Below are positions 26,267 to 36,399 of a DNA stretch of 64,000 nt, one piece after another (position 1 is the stretch's first letter; every line of letters starts with the position of its first letter). Position numbers and translations under genes: made by a program. The stretch is taken from NCBI RefSeq assembly GCF_028683135.1, contig NZ_JAJUBB010000014.1, forward strand, positions 56,937 to 120,936, written 5' to 3'. This stretch comes from Enterovibrio qingdaonensis (lineage in GTDB: Bacteria; Pseudomonadota; Gammaproteobacteria; Enterobacterales; Vibrionaceae). Under the pieces are notes generated by a model that worked only from the letters and a program-made list of their open reading frames with translations, was not told the DNA's origin and ran no database searches.

Positions 26267-27202
26267 ATGTCTCAAAACCTTCAACTGGCGATCACCGCAT
26301 TTGGTGGCCCAGAAACTCTCAAGCTTCAACACACTTCTGTTCCCACACCAACTGAAAATCAAGTTTTGGTGAAAGTGGCGTTTGCTGGCGTTAATCCTAT
26401 TGATGCCAAAACACGCGCCGGACTCGGGTGGGGAGCGGAGAAAATTAAAGACAGCTTACCTTGGGTGCCCGGTTTTGATGCAGCTGGCACGGTCGTGTTA
26501 GACAGTGGAGTATTTAACGCGGGCGACCGTGTCGTCGGGCGTATCGTTGAAGGTGGTGGTTATGGCCAGCATCTCCTTGCTGATGTTTCTGCTTTAACAC
26601 GTATTCCTGACGCGGTATCTTTCCAGCAAGCTGCTTGTCTGCCCGTTGCGGGATTAACAGCATTGCAAGCACTGGAGCTGGCGAATGTCGAGTCGGGAGA
26701 CCGTGTGCTGATTCTTGCTGGTTCCGGCGGTGTTGGCCATATCGGTATCCAACTGGCTAAAGCCAAAGGGGCGACGGTGTTTGCCAGTGTCTCTTCGGTA
26801 AATACTGCGTTTGTGTCTTCACTGGGTGCGACGGCACTCGACTACACCGAAAGTGCTTTAGAGAAGCAATTGCGCGATGTGGATGTGTTGATTGATCTTA
26901 TGGGTGGCGATGTTGGGGAAGCGGCTCTTGCCTGTGTCAAAAATGGCGGCCGTGTTGTCACCGTGCCTACCATCACTGCGCCGCGCATTATTGAAGCGGC
27001 TGAAGCGAAGGGCATTAGTGCTCAAGGTATGCTGGTCCAACCCAACACACTGCAACTCGATGCGCTCTTGGCTTCGATTGAAACGAAAACATTGCATATA
27101 GAAATTACCAAAACCTACCCGCTTGAGCAGGGCGTTCAAGCGCACGTAGATATTCAAACTGGCCGCACCCGCGGCAAAATTCTGCTGGAGATGCCTGAAT
27201 GA
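26267..27202 (+). CDS. Zinc-independent NADPH-dependent MDR oxidoreductase
   Basis: The 311-aa protein is a medium-chain dehydrogenase/reductase of the quinone-oxidoreductase type. The N-terminal GroES-like domain (VLVKVAFAGVNPIDAKTRAG) is followed by a Rossmann fold with AGSGGVGHIGIQLAKAKGA near residue 148. The cysteines of the structural zinc site are absent. Substrate unknown; relatives reduce quinones or enals with NADPH. ATG 26267 follows AAGGA a little upstream. It overlaps the yqaB-like gene by four bases, so they are likely cotranscribed. Confidence 0.88.
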   Translation: MSQNLQLAITAFGGPETLKLQHTSVPTPTENQVLVKVAFAGVNPIDAKTRAGLGWGAEKIKDSLPWVPGFDAAGTVVLDSGVFNAGDRVVGRIVEGGGYGQHLLADVSALTRIPDAVSFQQAACLPVAGLTALQALELANVESGDRVLILAGSGGVGHIGIQLAKAKGATVFASVSSVNTAFVSSLGATALDYTESALEKQLRDVDVLIDLMGGDVGEAALACVKNGGRVVTVPTITAPRIIEAAEAKGISAQGMLVQPNTLQLDALLASIETKTLHIEITKTYPLEQGVQAHVDIQTGRTRGKILLEMPE

Positions 27203-27786
27203 GTCGTTATGACCAATATGACGCGTTGATTTTTGATATGGATGGAACCTTGATTGATTCCATGCCGGGCCACTTTGGTGCTTGGCAAAAGACCGCGTCA
27301 GATTTTGGTTTTGAAGTTGATGAAACGTGGTATTTAACCCGTTTTGGTAGCCCAACATTGGTCACAGCAACATCTGTGGTAGAGGAATTTGGGCTAGATT
27401 TAGACCCTAAAGTACTAGCAGCGCGTAAGACAGAACACTTTGTTAGCCTGCTTGATCAGTCTGTGGAAGTGTTGCCGTTTGCCGACGTTGCTCGCCGTTA
27501 CGCGGGAAAGAAACCGATGGCAGTGGGGACTGGTACCTTGTCTGGGCTTGCCACAGACATGCTAAAAAAAGCCGGTTTGTTCGATCTGTTTGACGTGATT
27601 GTAGGTGCTGAGCATGTTGAGGCTCACAAGCCCGCACCTGATACCTTCTTACGCTGCGCAGAGCTTCTCAATGTTGCTCCTGCTAAATGTTTGGTTTTTG
27701 AAGATGCTGAGTTTGGTTTAGACGCCGCCGATGCCGCCGGTATGGATGTGATTGATGTGCGGGTGACAGACGTTGGATTGGATTAG
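27199..27786 (+). CDS. yqaB: HAD-family sugar phosphatase, YqaB-like
   Basis: The 195-aa HAD hydrolase has motif I DMDGTLID with the nucleophile and acid Asp, a cap domain, the Lys of motif III in AHKPAPDTF and motif IV VFEDAEFGLDAA. YqaB in Escherichia coli acts on fructose-1-phosphate and related sugar phosphates. Assignment rests on motif layout plus the neighbour yqaA, whose start overlaps its end by 14 bases. Confidence 0.85.
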   Translation: MSRYDQYDALIFDMDGTLIDSMPGHFGAWQKTASDFGFEVDETWYLTRFGSPTLVTATSVVEEFGLDLDPKVLAARKTEHFVSLLDQSVEVLPFADVARRYAGKKPMAVGTGTLSGLATDMLKKAGLFDLFDVIVGAEHVEAHKPAPDTFLRCAELLNVAPAKCLVFEDAEFGLDAADAAGMDVIDVRVTDVGLD

Positions 27787-28207
27787 TGGTGATTCGGCAC
27801 TGTGGGTTCTGTTTTCAACAGGGTTTCTCAGTGCCACGTTGTTACCGGGGGGATCAGAAGCGAATCTGATCTTCTTGCTAAAAGAGAGCAGCTACGGCAT
27901 AGCAATGCTGGTTTTGGTGGCAACGTTAGGAAATACGCTAGGCGGCATGACCAACTATTGGATTGGCCGATTTATTCCAGAGCGAACCCTATCGCAAAAA
28001 CACGGTCAAAAGGCCATTAGCTGGCTTCAAAAGTATGGCTATTGGACATTATTGCTGAGTTGGTTACCGATTATTGGTGACCCCTTGTGTCTGGCGGCAG
28101 GCTGGCTTCGTCTTAAGCAGCGTTGGTGCTGGTTGCTGATTGCGTTTGGAAAGGGTTTGAGATACCTATTGCTCGCCCTGATCACGCGCGGACTACTCAG
28201 TTTGTAA
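27773..28207 (+). CDS. yqaA: DedA-like inner membrane protein YqaA
   Basis: The 144-aa protein has several membrane segments (FSTGFLSATLLPGGSEANLI; ISWLQKYGYWTLLLSWLPII) and the VTT/SNARE-associated pattern with TLLPGGSE and GDPLCLAAGWLR. Its function is unproven; related DedA proteins act in lipid flipping. The start is a TTG overlapping yqaB by 14 bases, as in the usual yqaBA pair. Confidence 0.85.
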   Translation: MDWISGDSALWVLFSTGFLSATLLPGGSEANLIFLLKESSYGIAMLVLVATLGNTLGGMTNYWIGRFIPERTLSQKHGQKAISWLQKYGYWTLLLSWLPIIGDPLCLAAGWLRLKQRWCWLLIAFGKGLRYLLLALITRGLLSL

Positions 28208-28350
28208 CGTATCCCCAAATGAACTGATACTGCTCGCATTCAGCGGTTATCAATGCGTTCAATGTGAGGCGAACTTCGCGAGGAATAGTCATTCTATTTC
28301 CGAAGAATTTAACGATGAAGTGGGCGCATTGAAGGCCTCCCTTTGGGCGG

Positions 28351-28386
28351 GCTGAATCCTGCATTTTCAGGTTGTTTGGGGATAAA
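28351..28386 (+). repeat. Dispersed repeat, copy 1
   Basis: A 36-base sequence starting GCTGAATCCTGCATTTTCAG and ending in GTTGTTTGGGGATA is nearly repeated at 49869-49902. CTGAA/TTCAG can pair. Similar short intergenic repeats are, from memory, common in Vibrio chromosomes. Confidence 0.6.
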
Positions 28387-28453
28387 TAAAGTAAAAACAA
28401 CGCGGGACGGTCTATGTCCTCTCGTGTTGTCATTGAAAATTGAAGGATAGCGT

Positions 28454-31285
28454 GTGCGTTATATTTTACTCACGGCAGTTGCGTTAGGACTGTCCGGATG
28501 CGGAGTTTATCAAGCCTCCACCACCATGACGCTTCCTGAAGGCGTTACCTTCGTTGAAGAGCACAAGGCAGCGGGTAACGGCCCTGCCATTCCTTATCAG
28601 AAATATACATTGGATAACGGACTGACCGTTATATTGCACCCAGACAAATCCGATCCTCTGGTTCATGTGGATGTCACGTATCACGTTGGCTCTGCGCGGG
28701 AGGTTCCGGGTAAGTCAGGCTTCGCACACTTCTTTGAACACATGATGTTTCAAGGATCTGAGCATGTAGGTGATCAGCAACACTTTAAAATGGTCACTGA
28801 GTCGGGCGGCAGTGTGAACGGTACTACCAATCGCGATCGTACCAATTACTACGAGACGGTTCCGGCTAACGAGCTAGAAAAAATGCTGTGGCTTGAGTCG
28901 GATCGCATGGGCTTTTTGCTCAATGCTGTGTCTCAGCGCAAGTTTGAAATTCAACGCGACACGGTGAAAAACGAGCGAGCGCAGAACTTTGATAACCGAC
29001 CGTATGGTTTGGTGCAAGAAACGCTGGCGGCGACCTTGTACCCGCCTCAGCATCCGTATAGCTGGCCAACCATTGGTTACGTTGACGATCTCAACAGTGT
29101 TGATGTGGGCGATCTGAAAAACTTTTTCTTACGTTGGTACGGGCCGAACAATGCCACCTTGACTATTGGTGGCGACATCAATGTACCGCAAACACTCGAA
29201 TGGGTTGAAAAGTACTTCGGTGACATTCCAAAAGGTCCTGATGTGCAAAAAGCGGACAAGTGGCCCGTGACGATTGATGCCGATCGTTTTGTCACGATTG
29301 AAGACAAAATACAGCAACCGATGTTGGTGATGAGCTGGCCGACCGAATATCCCGACGCGGAGGCACGATTGTCGCTGGATATGTTGGCCTCTGTTTTAGG
29401 GCAGGGTCGAAATAGCCTGCTTTACCAAGACCTAGTGAAACCTGGCAAAGTATTGAGTGCCAGTGCCTACCAAGACTGTGGTGAGCTTGCCTGTAACTTC
29501 CAACTTTATGTGTTAGGTAATCAAGGTGAAGATCTGACAGATATTCGTCAGGATGTGATGAAAGTGCTCGATGCCCTCAAGGTTCGTGGCATCAAACAAG
29601 ACGATCTTGAGCAGGTGAAAGGCAGTGCTGAGGCGGGTGCTGTATTTGGCTTGCAGAGTGTGCACGGTAAAGTGGCCCAGTTAGCCGCGAATGAAACCTT
29701 CTATGGCGAACCCGATCGTTTGGACAAATGGCTGAAGGAACTCGATGCCGTATCAACAGAAGATGTTGAGCAGGCATTTGATGAATACATTTGGCACAAA
29801 CCGTCAGTGAATGTGTCTGTCGTGCCGTTAGGAAAGAAATTACTTGAGGCGGACGTACAAAACTTCACGCCTGTTCGCGCAGTGCGTGACGAAAAGGCAC
29901 CCCAAAAAACCGCCATGCGTGAAACGCCAGAAACCTTTGACAGAAGTGTCGTACCGTCACCAAACGGTGCCGTTACGGTGAAAGTGCCTGAGTTGTATCA
30001 CTCTAAACTCGGTAACGGTATCGAGATTACGGGGGCCGTGTCAGACGAAACACCAACCGTCGCCATGCATCTTATCATTCCTGCGGGTAGCTTGATGGAG
30101 CCTCAAGGGAAGAATGGTCTGGCGTCTTTGACGGCGGATCTTATTGCTGAAGGCACCACCAACCAAACCAGCGAGCAGATTGCCGCTGAGCTGGATCGCT
30201 TGGGCTCGTCAGTCAGCATTAGCGCGTCGGCAAAAGGCACCACGGTCAGCGTATCTTCACTGACCAAAAACCTGCGCGAAACCTTGATGATTGCGGGTGA
30301 TATGTTGTTCAACCCGCGTTTTAGTCAGGAAGATTTCGATCGTTTGAAGGCGCAAACATTGGAAGGTATTCAGTTCAGCCATCAAACGCCGCAATGGCAG
30401 GCAGGACAGGCGCGACGTGAAGTGTTGTACAGCGACCCTTGGCATGTATTGCCAGCGGAGGGAACAAAAGAAACGCTGAATAATTTAACGTTAGACGATG
30501 TGAAAGCATTTTACGCGAACCACTATACGCCAGATAAAGCCCGATTGATTGTCGTTGGGGACGTTGATAAGCAGACACTGCTTTCCAAGATAAATGGCCT
30601 TAATCGCTGGAAAGGTAAAGTGGCAAGCTCGCCTGAAAAAGCGGCATTAAAGCACTATACCAAGCCGCAAATCTGGTTAGTGGATAAGCCAGGTGCGCCG
30701 CAGAGTGTGGTGCAAATGGTGCGCCACGCTATGCCGTATGATGCAACCGGTGAGATGTTCAAAACTCAGTTGGCGAACTTTAATCTGGCAGGCAACTTCA
30801 ATTCGCGATTGAACCTCAATTTGCGTGAAGATAAAGGCTATACCTATGGTGCTGGCGGTTATGTGATTGGTGGTGATAACTCGGGACGTATTGTTTTTCA
30901 GGCCCAAGTTCGTGCTGACAGCACGGTTGATACTGTCAAAGAAATGCGCAAAGAGCTCAGTAATATGGCAACCAATGGCATCACAGATGATGAGCTGGCA
31001 TTCCTTCGTCTGGCTGTTGGACAAAAAGATGCGTTGAGTTATGAAACACCGGGTGACAAAGCCGGTCTTATTGCCAACATCATGCGTCATGATTTGCCGT
31101 CTGATTACAAAGCGCAGCAAAAAGCGATCATCGAAGCTGTTAGCTCAGAAACCTTGAACGCACTGTCGCAAAAATGGTTCATGCCAGACGACTATCAAGT
31201 GATCATTGTGGGGGATGCCACGTCGCTTGAGCCGTCGTTAAAAGCATTGGGGCTGCCTGTGAAACGTTTATTGATTGAGAATTGA
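28454..31285 (+). CDS. M16 family zinc metallopeptidase, lipoprotein
   Basis: This 943-aa protein has a lipoprotein signal (LGLSGCG) and two M16 halves. The first holds the inverted zinc motif HFFEH (in FAHFFEHMMFQGSEH, near residue 92) with the distal Glu in VKNERAQNFDN. The second is the inactive half with the conserved LREDKGYTYGAGGY. It probably degrades peptides in the periplasm or at the outer membrane. GTG 28454 follows GAAGGA. The position before gshA matches Vibrio synteny. Confidence 0.93.
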   Translation: MRYILLTAVALGLSGCGVYQASTTMTLPEGVTFVEEHKAAGNGPAIPYQKYTLDNGLTVILHPDKSDPLVHVDVTYHVGSAREVPGKSGFAHFFEHMMFQGSEHVGDQQHFKMVTESGGSVNGTTNRDRTNYYETVPANELEKMLWLESDRMGFLLNAVSQRKFEIQRDTVKNERAQNFDNRPYGLVQETLAATLYPPQHPYSWPTIGYVDDLNSVDVGDLKNFFLRWYGPNNATLTIGGDINVPQTLEWVEKYFGDIPKGPDVQKADKWPVTIDADRFVTIEDKIQQPMLVMSWPTEYPDAEARLSLDMLASVLGQGRNSLLYQDLVKPGKVLSASAYQDCGELACNFQLYVLGNQGEDLTDIRQDVMKVLDALKVRGIKQDDLEQVKGSAEAGAVFGLQSVHGKVAQLAANETFYGEPDRLDKWLKELDAVSTEDVEQAFDEYIWHKPSVNVSVVPLGKKLLEADVQNFTPVRAVRDEKAPQKTAMRETPETFDRSVVPSPNGAVTVKVPELYHSKLGNGIEITGAVSDETPTVAMHLIIPAGSLMEPQGKNGLASLTADLIAEGTTNQTSEQIAAELDRLGSSVSISASAKGTTVSVSSLTKNLRETLMIAGDMLFNPRFSQEDFDRLKAQTLEGIQFSHQTPQWQAGQARREVLYSDPWHVLPAEGTKETLNNLTLDDVKAFYANHYTPDKARLIVVGDVDKQTLLSKINGLNRWKGKVASSPEKAALKHYTKPQIWLVDKPGAPQSVVQMVRHAMPYDATGEMFKTQLANFNLAGNFNSRLNLNLREDKGYTYGAGGYVIGGDNSGRIVFQAQVRADSTVDTVKEMRKELSNMATNGITDDELAFLRLAVGQKDALSYETPGDKAGLIANIMRHDLPSDYKAQQKAIIEAVSSETLNALSQKWFMPDDYQVIIVGDATSLEPSLKALGLPVKRLLIEN

Positions 31286-31397
31286 ATAACTTTTTACAGA
31301 TAGTTAGGCAAAGTTAAAAAAGAGTGAGATGGCTTTTGCAGAAAAGAGTGATTATGCTTAGCCATCTTACTGTTTAAAATTATAAACGAGTACAGCC

Positions 31398-32972
31398 TTG
31401 ACTAGTTTTTCCCAAAGGTTGGCGGCGTTTTCTGAACATCCGGAAGCGCTAAAAGGTATTGGCCGAGGCGTGGAGCGTGAAGCCCTGCGTATTACGCCAA
31501 AAGGTACCTTGTCGTCTGCCGCTCATCCTCAAGCGTTAGGGTCAGCCCTAACCCATAAATGGATTACCACTGACTTTGCTGAGCAGTTATTGGAGTTTAT
31601 TACACCAGTAAGCCATTCAGTGCCTGAAATGCTGACTCAGTTGAAAGACATCCATCAGTTTACCTATCGCGCAATGGACAATGAGTCATTGTGGCCGTTG
31701 TCGATGCCGTGTTACGTGGCGCAAGAGGATGATATTACGCTTGCCCAGTACGGCTCTTCAAACGTAGGACGAATGAAAACCTTGTACCGTCAAGGCTTGA
31801 AGCATCGCTATGGTAGCGTGATGCAGATCATCTCAGGTGTGCATTTCAACTTTTCGTTCTCCAGCAGTTTCTGGCAGCAGTTGTTTGGCGATCAAACTCC
31901 GTATGCGCGTCAAGAATCAATCTCTGATGCCTACTTTGGTTTGATCCGAAATTACTACCGCTTTGGTTGGATGATCCCTTACCTGTTCGGTGCGTCACCA
32001 GCATTGTGTGGCTCCTTCATCAAGAAAACCGATTCCTCACTGGATTTCAAAACCATCGGCCAAGGCACGTGTTATTTGCCTTTCGCAACCTCACTGCGTT
32101 TGAGCGATTTAGGGTACACCAACAGTGCGCAAAGTGGCCTGAAAATCGGCTTTAATAGCCTTGACGAATATCTTCAAGGCGTGCGCGCTGCGATTGGTAC
32201 ACCGTCAGCAGATTTCGCAAAAATGGGCGTGAAAGATGAGGCGGGTTATCGTCAGCTAAATGCCAATGTGCTGCAGATTGAAAATGAGCTCTATGCTCCC
32301 ATTCGTCCGAAGCGTGTGGCGAAAAGTGGTGAAAAACCGTCTGAAGCTCTTGAGCGAGGCGGCGTCGAGTACATTGAAGTTCGCTCATTGGATGTTAACC
32401 CTTTCAGCCCAACTGGTATTGATGAAACCCAGGCTTACTTCCTCGACTTGTTCCTGACGTGGAGTGTGCTCTCTGAGTCAGAGCCTATGACGGATTGTGA
32501 ACTTCACTGCTGGCGTGAGAACTGGAATAAGATTGTTCTGGAAGGTCGCAAGCCTGGATTGACCCTTCAAATTGGTTGTGAAGGTGAGCAACTGACACAA
32601 GCTGAATGGGGCAAACGCGTGTTTGCAGACTTGTCCGAGTTGGCAGTGTTGATGGATAACGCTTACGGCGGAGACAAGTACCAGTCAGTATGCCGTGAGC
32701 TGTCGAGCTGGTTTGAAGACCCAGACAAAACGCTGTCAGCACGTCTTCTCAAGCAGATCATTGCGAACGAAAGTATTGGTAAAGTTGGTCTTTCCATTGC
32801 TGCGCAAAACAAAGAACTGTTTGCCAACGGCGACTATGATGTGTTCTCTGAGCAAGCTTTCATTGATGAAAGTGCAGCGAGTTTGTCGCGCCAAAAAGAT
32901 GTGGAGCAAGGCGACGCTATCAGCTTCGAACAGTACCTAGCTGAGTACTTTGGTGATAGTGTATCGCTTTAA
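31398..32972 (+). CDS. gshA: Glutamate-cysteine ligase
   Basis: The 524-aa enzyme joins glutamate and cysteine with ATP, the first step of glutathione synthesis. It shows proteobacterial type 1 motifs: [13 protein letters not shown] near the N-terminus, [10 protein letters not shown] and [14 protein letters not shown]. The start codon is TTG 31398 giving [11 protein letters not shown]. In Vibrio luxS usually follows; here a terminator and then a lipoprotein gene follow instead. Confidence 0.96.
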   Translation: MTSFSQRLAAFSEHPEALKGIGRGVEREALRITPKGTLSSAAHPQALGSALTHKWITTDFAEQLLEFITPVSHSVPEMLTQLKDIHQFTYRAMDNESLWPLSMPCYVAQEDDITLAQYGSSNVGRMKTLYRQGLKHRYGSVMQIISGVHFNFSFSSSFWQQLFGDQTPYARQESISDAYFGLIRNYYRFGWMIPYLFGASPALCGSFIKKTDSSLDFKTIGQGTCYLPFATSLRLSDLGYTNSAQSGLKIGFNSLDEYLQGVRAAIGTPSADFAKMGVKDEAGYRQLNANVLQIENELYAPIRPKRVAKSGEKPSEALERGGVEYIEVRSLDVNPFSPTGIDETQAYFLDLFLTWSVLSESEPMTDCELHCWRENWNKIVLEGRKPGLTLQIGCEGEQLTQAEWGKRVFADLSELAVLMDNAYGGDKYQSVCRELSSWFEDPDKTLSARLLKQIIANESIGKVGLSIAAQNKELFANGDYDVFSEQAFIDESAASLSRQKDVEQGDAISFEQYLAEYFGDSVSL

Positions 32973-33000
32973 TATGATGCCTTTACAGATAAAATAATGA

Positions 33001-33029
33001 ATAGGCTGGTATTTTCCAGCCTATTTTTT
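33001..33029 (+). terminator. gshA terminator
   Basis: ATAGGCTGG (33001-33009) pairs with CCAGCCTAT (33016-33024), followed by TTTTT. Confidence 0.9.
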
Positions 33030-33064
33030 GTCTGAAAATCCATGTGTAAAAACTAGGGACCGCT

Positions 33065-33673
33065 ATGCGTTTTTCTTCCAAGTGGCTGCTGTTACTTGCG
33101 CCTTTGGTGTTGTCAGGCTGTGCTGCACCACCTCCTAACAATCCCGATAACATTTGCAGTATCTTTCGTGAATATGATGACTGGTATGAAGATGCGGTCG
33201 ACATGGAAGATGACTGGGGAACGCCAATACACATAGCAATGGCGTTTGTGAAGCAAGAAAGCTCCTACATTCATGATGCGTTGCCACCGAGGGACTACGT
33301 ACTGGGCTTTATCCCTTGGGGACGCGTGAGCAGTGCTTATGGCTATGCTCAGGCGCAAGACCCTGCGTGGTCGGATTACCAGAAAGCGACCAACAACGGG
33401 GGCTCGCGGACCGACTTTGGTGACGCGCTGCAGTTTATTGGCTGGTATACCTCGGAAACACAGCGTCAGCTAGGTATTTCAAAATGGGATGCGTATAACC
33501 AATACCTTGCTTACCATGAAGGTCGTGGTGGCTTTAAGCGAGGGTCTTACAAAGCCAAACCTAAGGTAATGCAGGTCGCACGAAAAGTGGACCGTCAGGC
33601 GAAAACGTATGGTGGTCAGCTAAGAAGTTGCCGTAAAGAGCTTGAAGACAACCGGAGTTGGTGGCCGTTCTAA
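33065..33673 (+). CDS. Transglycosylase SLT-like lipoprotein
   Basis: The 202-aa protein has a lipobox (VLSGCAAP) and a lysozyme-like domain. The candidate catalytic Glu is in AFVKQESSYI, followed by SSAYGYAQAQDPAWSDYQ and YNQYLAYHEGRGGF, all typical of soluble lytic transglycosylase folds. It probably cuts peptidoglycan from the outer-membrane side. Related lipoproteins occur across Vibrionaceae. ATG 33065 follows GGGAC. Confidence 0.85.
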   Translation: MRFSSKWLLLLAPLVLSGCAAPPPNNPDNICSIFREYDDWYEDAVDMEDDWGTPIHIAMAFVKQESSYIHDALPPRDYVLGFIPWGRVSSAYGYAQAQDPAWSDYQKATNNGGSRTDFGDALQFIGWYTSETQRQLGISKWDAYNQYLAYHEGRGGFKRGSYKAKPKVMQVARKVDRQAKTYGGQLRSCRKELEDNRSWWPF

Positions 33674-33700
33674 TAGCCAGCACTCAAAGCGATAGCAGTA

Positions 33701-33728
33701 AAAAGCACCGATTTATCGGTGCTTTTTT
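33701..33728. terminator. Bidirectional terminator
   Basis: AAAAGCACCGAT, TT, ATCGGTGCTTTTTT lies between the convergent lipoprotein and DUF1479 genes. Confidence 0.92.
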
Positions 33729-33732
33729 CGTT

Positions 33733-34968
33733 TTAGTCAAACCCCATTTGTTGGCGACCTAGGGGGGATAAATCCGCTTCTGTCGCTCTGCCAGAATAGG
33801 TCCTCTCATGGTGCTCGGGGGCAAAGTCGGGGCAACTCTCACCGGCCAGAAAGGCTTGGCGTTGCTTCACCAGAAATTGCCTGTTTTTTTCGCAGTCCGG
33901 TGCCGCACCGATAAACAAGACATTGCTGAAACCGTCCCCATTGTGTTTATCTTCCACTGCGTGGATTGTATCTGGGTGCCACCACACGGTATCACCCGGT
34001 TGCATTTTTGGAATTGAAACCAACCCTTCTAGCAATAAGGGATGCCACTGAGCTGAGACCGTTAGTGCGCGACCTGGCGCGGCACCACAAAGATCATCTT
34101 CTGGGACATCATCCTGAATCGCGCGCAGCAACATGTAAGGCATAGCGAGGGTTGAAGGCACCATTTGCAGAGTCCCATCACCTTTTCCTTGTGGCGTTAA
34201 TGCCACCCAGCCTTGGAAGGTACGAAATACACTGCACACTGCAGGAGAGGGGAATTCCTCAACGTCAATGCGGTTTGCGCCATGAAAGGCACGATAGTTG
34301 TGCCAATCACCTTGGAAAACATCGTGGTAGACCTCGCGATAATGCGGCTCTATCCAACGTTCGATGGACCCGGAATCAACATGTGGAGACAGTCCGAGTG
34401 TGGCATCACCCGGCTCACGACGCCTGACGCGATCGGCGTAACTGGCTTCTAAATCCGGATTGAAAAAGGTTTGATCGCCATCTTTCCATGTCCATAAATG
34501 ATTGAGGTGACGGCGTGTGGTTGCCATGTTGGGGTGTTGACGCGCCCAGATTTGTGCCGGCGACCAGTAAAGACCAAAGATCTGAGGTTTATCCGAATTC
34601 AGCTGGCTGAAGTAATTATCTTCAACGGTTGGCGTATGTTCGTAGTAGCCATTTTCGACGATATATCGAGACAGTTTCTCGTTGTGCGAAGTAACTTCTG
34701 CCTCTGGAAGGGTGCCTCGAATAATGCAGCAACCAGCTTTCAGTACCTGCTGCTTTTGTTCGTCGTTGAACCCTGTTCCCGCAATGTCTGAATAGGCAAA
34801 TTGAGGGATCGCCGAACCGTTAAGCTCTGCTCGCTGAATGCGCTCGATTTCTGTCTCCATGGCGTTGGTAACGTCTGCAAAGCGCGCTTTGTAATCGGGA
34901 GCCTGTAATTTTAGGGCTGTTTTAAATTCTCTGATCTGCTGCGGCAAGTTTTCCGTGGAGAGAGCCAT
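33733..34968 (-). CDS. DUF1479 family protein, probable Fe(II)/2-oxoglutarate dioxygenase
   Basis: The 411-aa protein belongs to the DUF1479 (YbiU-like) family. A double-stranded beta-helix metal triad can be read as His and Asp in SPHVDSGSIERW and a distal His in WWHPDTIHAVEDKHN, about 120 residues apart. Substrate unknown. It is divergent from the LacI gene with a palindromic operator between them, so it probably belongs to the same sugar-related regulon. ATG 34968 follows AGGAGG. Confidence 0.88.
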   Translation of the reverse strand: MALSTENLPQQIREFKTALKLQAPDYKARFADVTNAMETEIERIQRAELNGSAIPQFAYSDIAGTGFNDEQKQQVLKAGCCIIRGTLPEAEVTSHNEKLSRYIVENGYYEHTPTVEDNYFSQLNSDKPQIFGLYWSPAQIWARQHPNMATTRRHLNHLWTWKDGDQTFFNPDLEASYADRVRRREPGDATLGLSPHVDSGSIERWIEPHYREVYHDVFQGDWHNYRAFHGANRIDVEEFPSPAVCSVFRTFQGWVALTPQGKGDGTLQMVPSTLAMPYMLLRAIQDDVPEDDLCGAAPGRALTVSAQWHPLLLEGLVSIPKMQPGDTVWWHPDTIHAVEDKHNGDGFSNVLFIGAAPDCEKNRQFLVKQRQAFLAGESCPDFAPEHHERTYSGRATEADLSPLGRQQMGFD

Positions 34969-35156
34969 CTTAACCTCCTACCTGTTTTCTCACTTATCAG
35001 TCACCAACACCAAGGGCAGTTCAAGCGTCAGGGGATATCGATGCGCCGGAATGCATATTCAGCATTAATTGAAAATCTGATGGCGTGATCTATCCCTTGT
35101 TTTGGTGTTGCTCGTTAACAAAATGGCAACATTGCTCGCATAAATATACTAAGTTT

Positions 35157-35172
35157 ACTGGAACGTTCCAGT
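35157..35172. promoter_or_regulatory. LacI-type palindromic operator
   Basis: ACTGGAACGTTCCAGT is a perfect 16-bp palindrome with the central CG typical of LacI/GalR operators. It lies in the divergent region between the DUF1479 gene and the lacI-type gene, so it may control both and give autoregulation. Confidence 0.75.
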
Positions 35173-35260
35173 TTATTTTTTAACCAAGTCGCGATTTGGC
35201 TCGTATATAGTTGTAATTGATAAGGATGTTTTTCATCTGGCGAGGATTCGTGAATAAACG

Positions 35261-36325
35261 GTGGGTTTTCCATTGGTAAAACGCAAATCTCCACGACTCG
35301 CAGAAGTCCGAAAAGCGACAGTGATTGATGTGGCAAAAGCAGCAGGTGTTTCCAAATCAACCGTGTCGTTAGTGCTTCGTGGTAGCGAAGGTGTCAAAGC
35401 GGAAACTGTTGCCAAGGTGAACATCGCAATTGAGCAATTAGGCTATGTCTACAATCGAGACGCTGCGTCTTTGAGAAACAAAGAGTCAAACCTGATTGCG
35501 ATAGTGGCGAATGATTTGGCGAATCCTTATCTGGCACAGGTCATCATGGCACTAGAGGCCGAGCTTGAACGGCGCGGTTTTATGCCTGTGGTGGTGAACA
35601 TCAACGAAAGCGTCGCAAGGCAAACCACCATGATTGCTTCGCTTCGAGAGCACAACGTGGCGGGGTATTTCATGACGCCAGCACCCGAAACACAGGCGTC
35701 CTGGCTAAAGGGGTTGGCATCCAGTGATCACCCAGTGATCTGCTTGATGCGTGATGTGGCAGGGAGCGACGTGCCCTATGTGATGCCGGATAACGTGAAA
35801 GGGGTGTATCTCGCCACCCAGTACCTGATCAGCCTTGGCCACAAACGCATTGCTTTTGTGGGTGGGGTAGAAACGATTTCCGATTATCAGGAACGTAAGC
35901 AAGGGTTTATTCGTGCGATGGAAGAGGCGCAACTGCCAATTAAGGCTGAAGACATTGTGCCGAGTTCGACCAAGCGTGAAGGCGGAAAGGTCGCACTGCA
36001 TCGCGTGCTCGACAGTGACAACAGCATCACGGCGGTGATGTGTTTCACCGATGTGGTGGCGTACGGGGTCTACAGTGCCTTAATGGAGCGCGGACTGACC
36101 CCGGGAAAAGAAATTGCGGTTGTCGGTTTTGATGACTTAGAGGACAGCCGGTTGATGTCACCAGCACTTACCACCGTAAAGGTGAGGGCAGAGGACATTG
36201 GTCGGGTGGCATGTGAGCGTTTGCAGCAATGGCGAGAGAACAACAGCGTGCCGGAAAGTGCCCTCGTGGGTGTGGAACTGGTAGTGCGAGCCTCGTGCTG
36301 CTCTGTGGGGGAACGGGCTGGATGA
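35261..36325 (+). CDS. LacI family transcriptional regulator
   Basis: The 354-aa repressor has an N-terminal helix-turn-helix and hinge ([20 protein letters not shown]) and a periplasmic-binding-protein-like sensor domain ([49 protein letters not shown]). It likely senses a sugar or sugar phosphate and controls the transporter genes downstream. Starts GTG 35261 and TTG 35273 are both possible; the N-terminal 18 residues before the helix-turn-helix are basic. Confidence 0.93.
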   Translation: MGFPLVKRKSPRLAEVRKATVIDVAKAAGVSKSTVSLVLRGSEGVKAETVAKVNIAIEQLGYVYNRDAASLRNKESNLIAIVANDLANPYLAQVIMALEAELERRGFMPVVVNINESVARQTTMIASLREHNVAGYFMTPAPETQASWLKGLASSDHPVICLMRDVAGSDVPYVMPDNVKGVYLATQYLISLGHKRIAFVGGVETISDYQERKQGFIRAMEEAQLPIKAEDIVPSSTKREGGKVALHRVLDSDNSITAVMCFTDVVAYGVYSALMERGLTPGKEIAVVGFDDLEDSRLMSPALTTVKVRAEDIGRVACERLQQWRENNSVPESALVGVELVVRASCCSVGERAG

Positions 36326-36399
36326 TGAGTCTAGGTTTTCCCGGTGTGATAAGGAACGCTGCGGGAACGCAGTTCAACGACAAAGATGGGACAAAAATC

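Noticed and set aside
28197..28433. Minus-strand 78-codon frame between yqaA and the M16 peptidase
   Set aside because: It runs across the dispersed repeat, overlaps the end of yqaA, and has no convincing ribosome-binding site or recognisable protein motif.
36229..36399. Upstream extension of the sugar-binding protein
   Set aside because: It overlaps the conserved end of the LacI gene in another frame; the signal peptide begins at ATG 36400.
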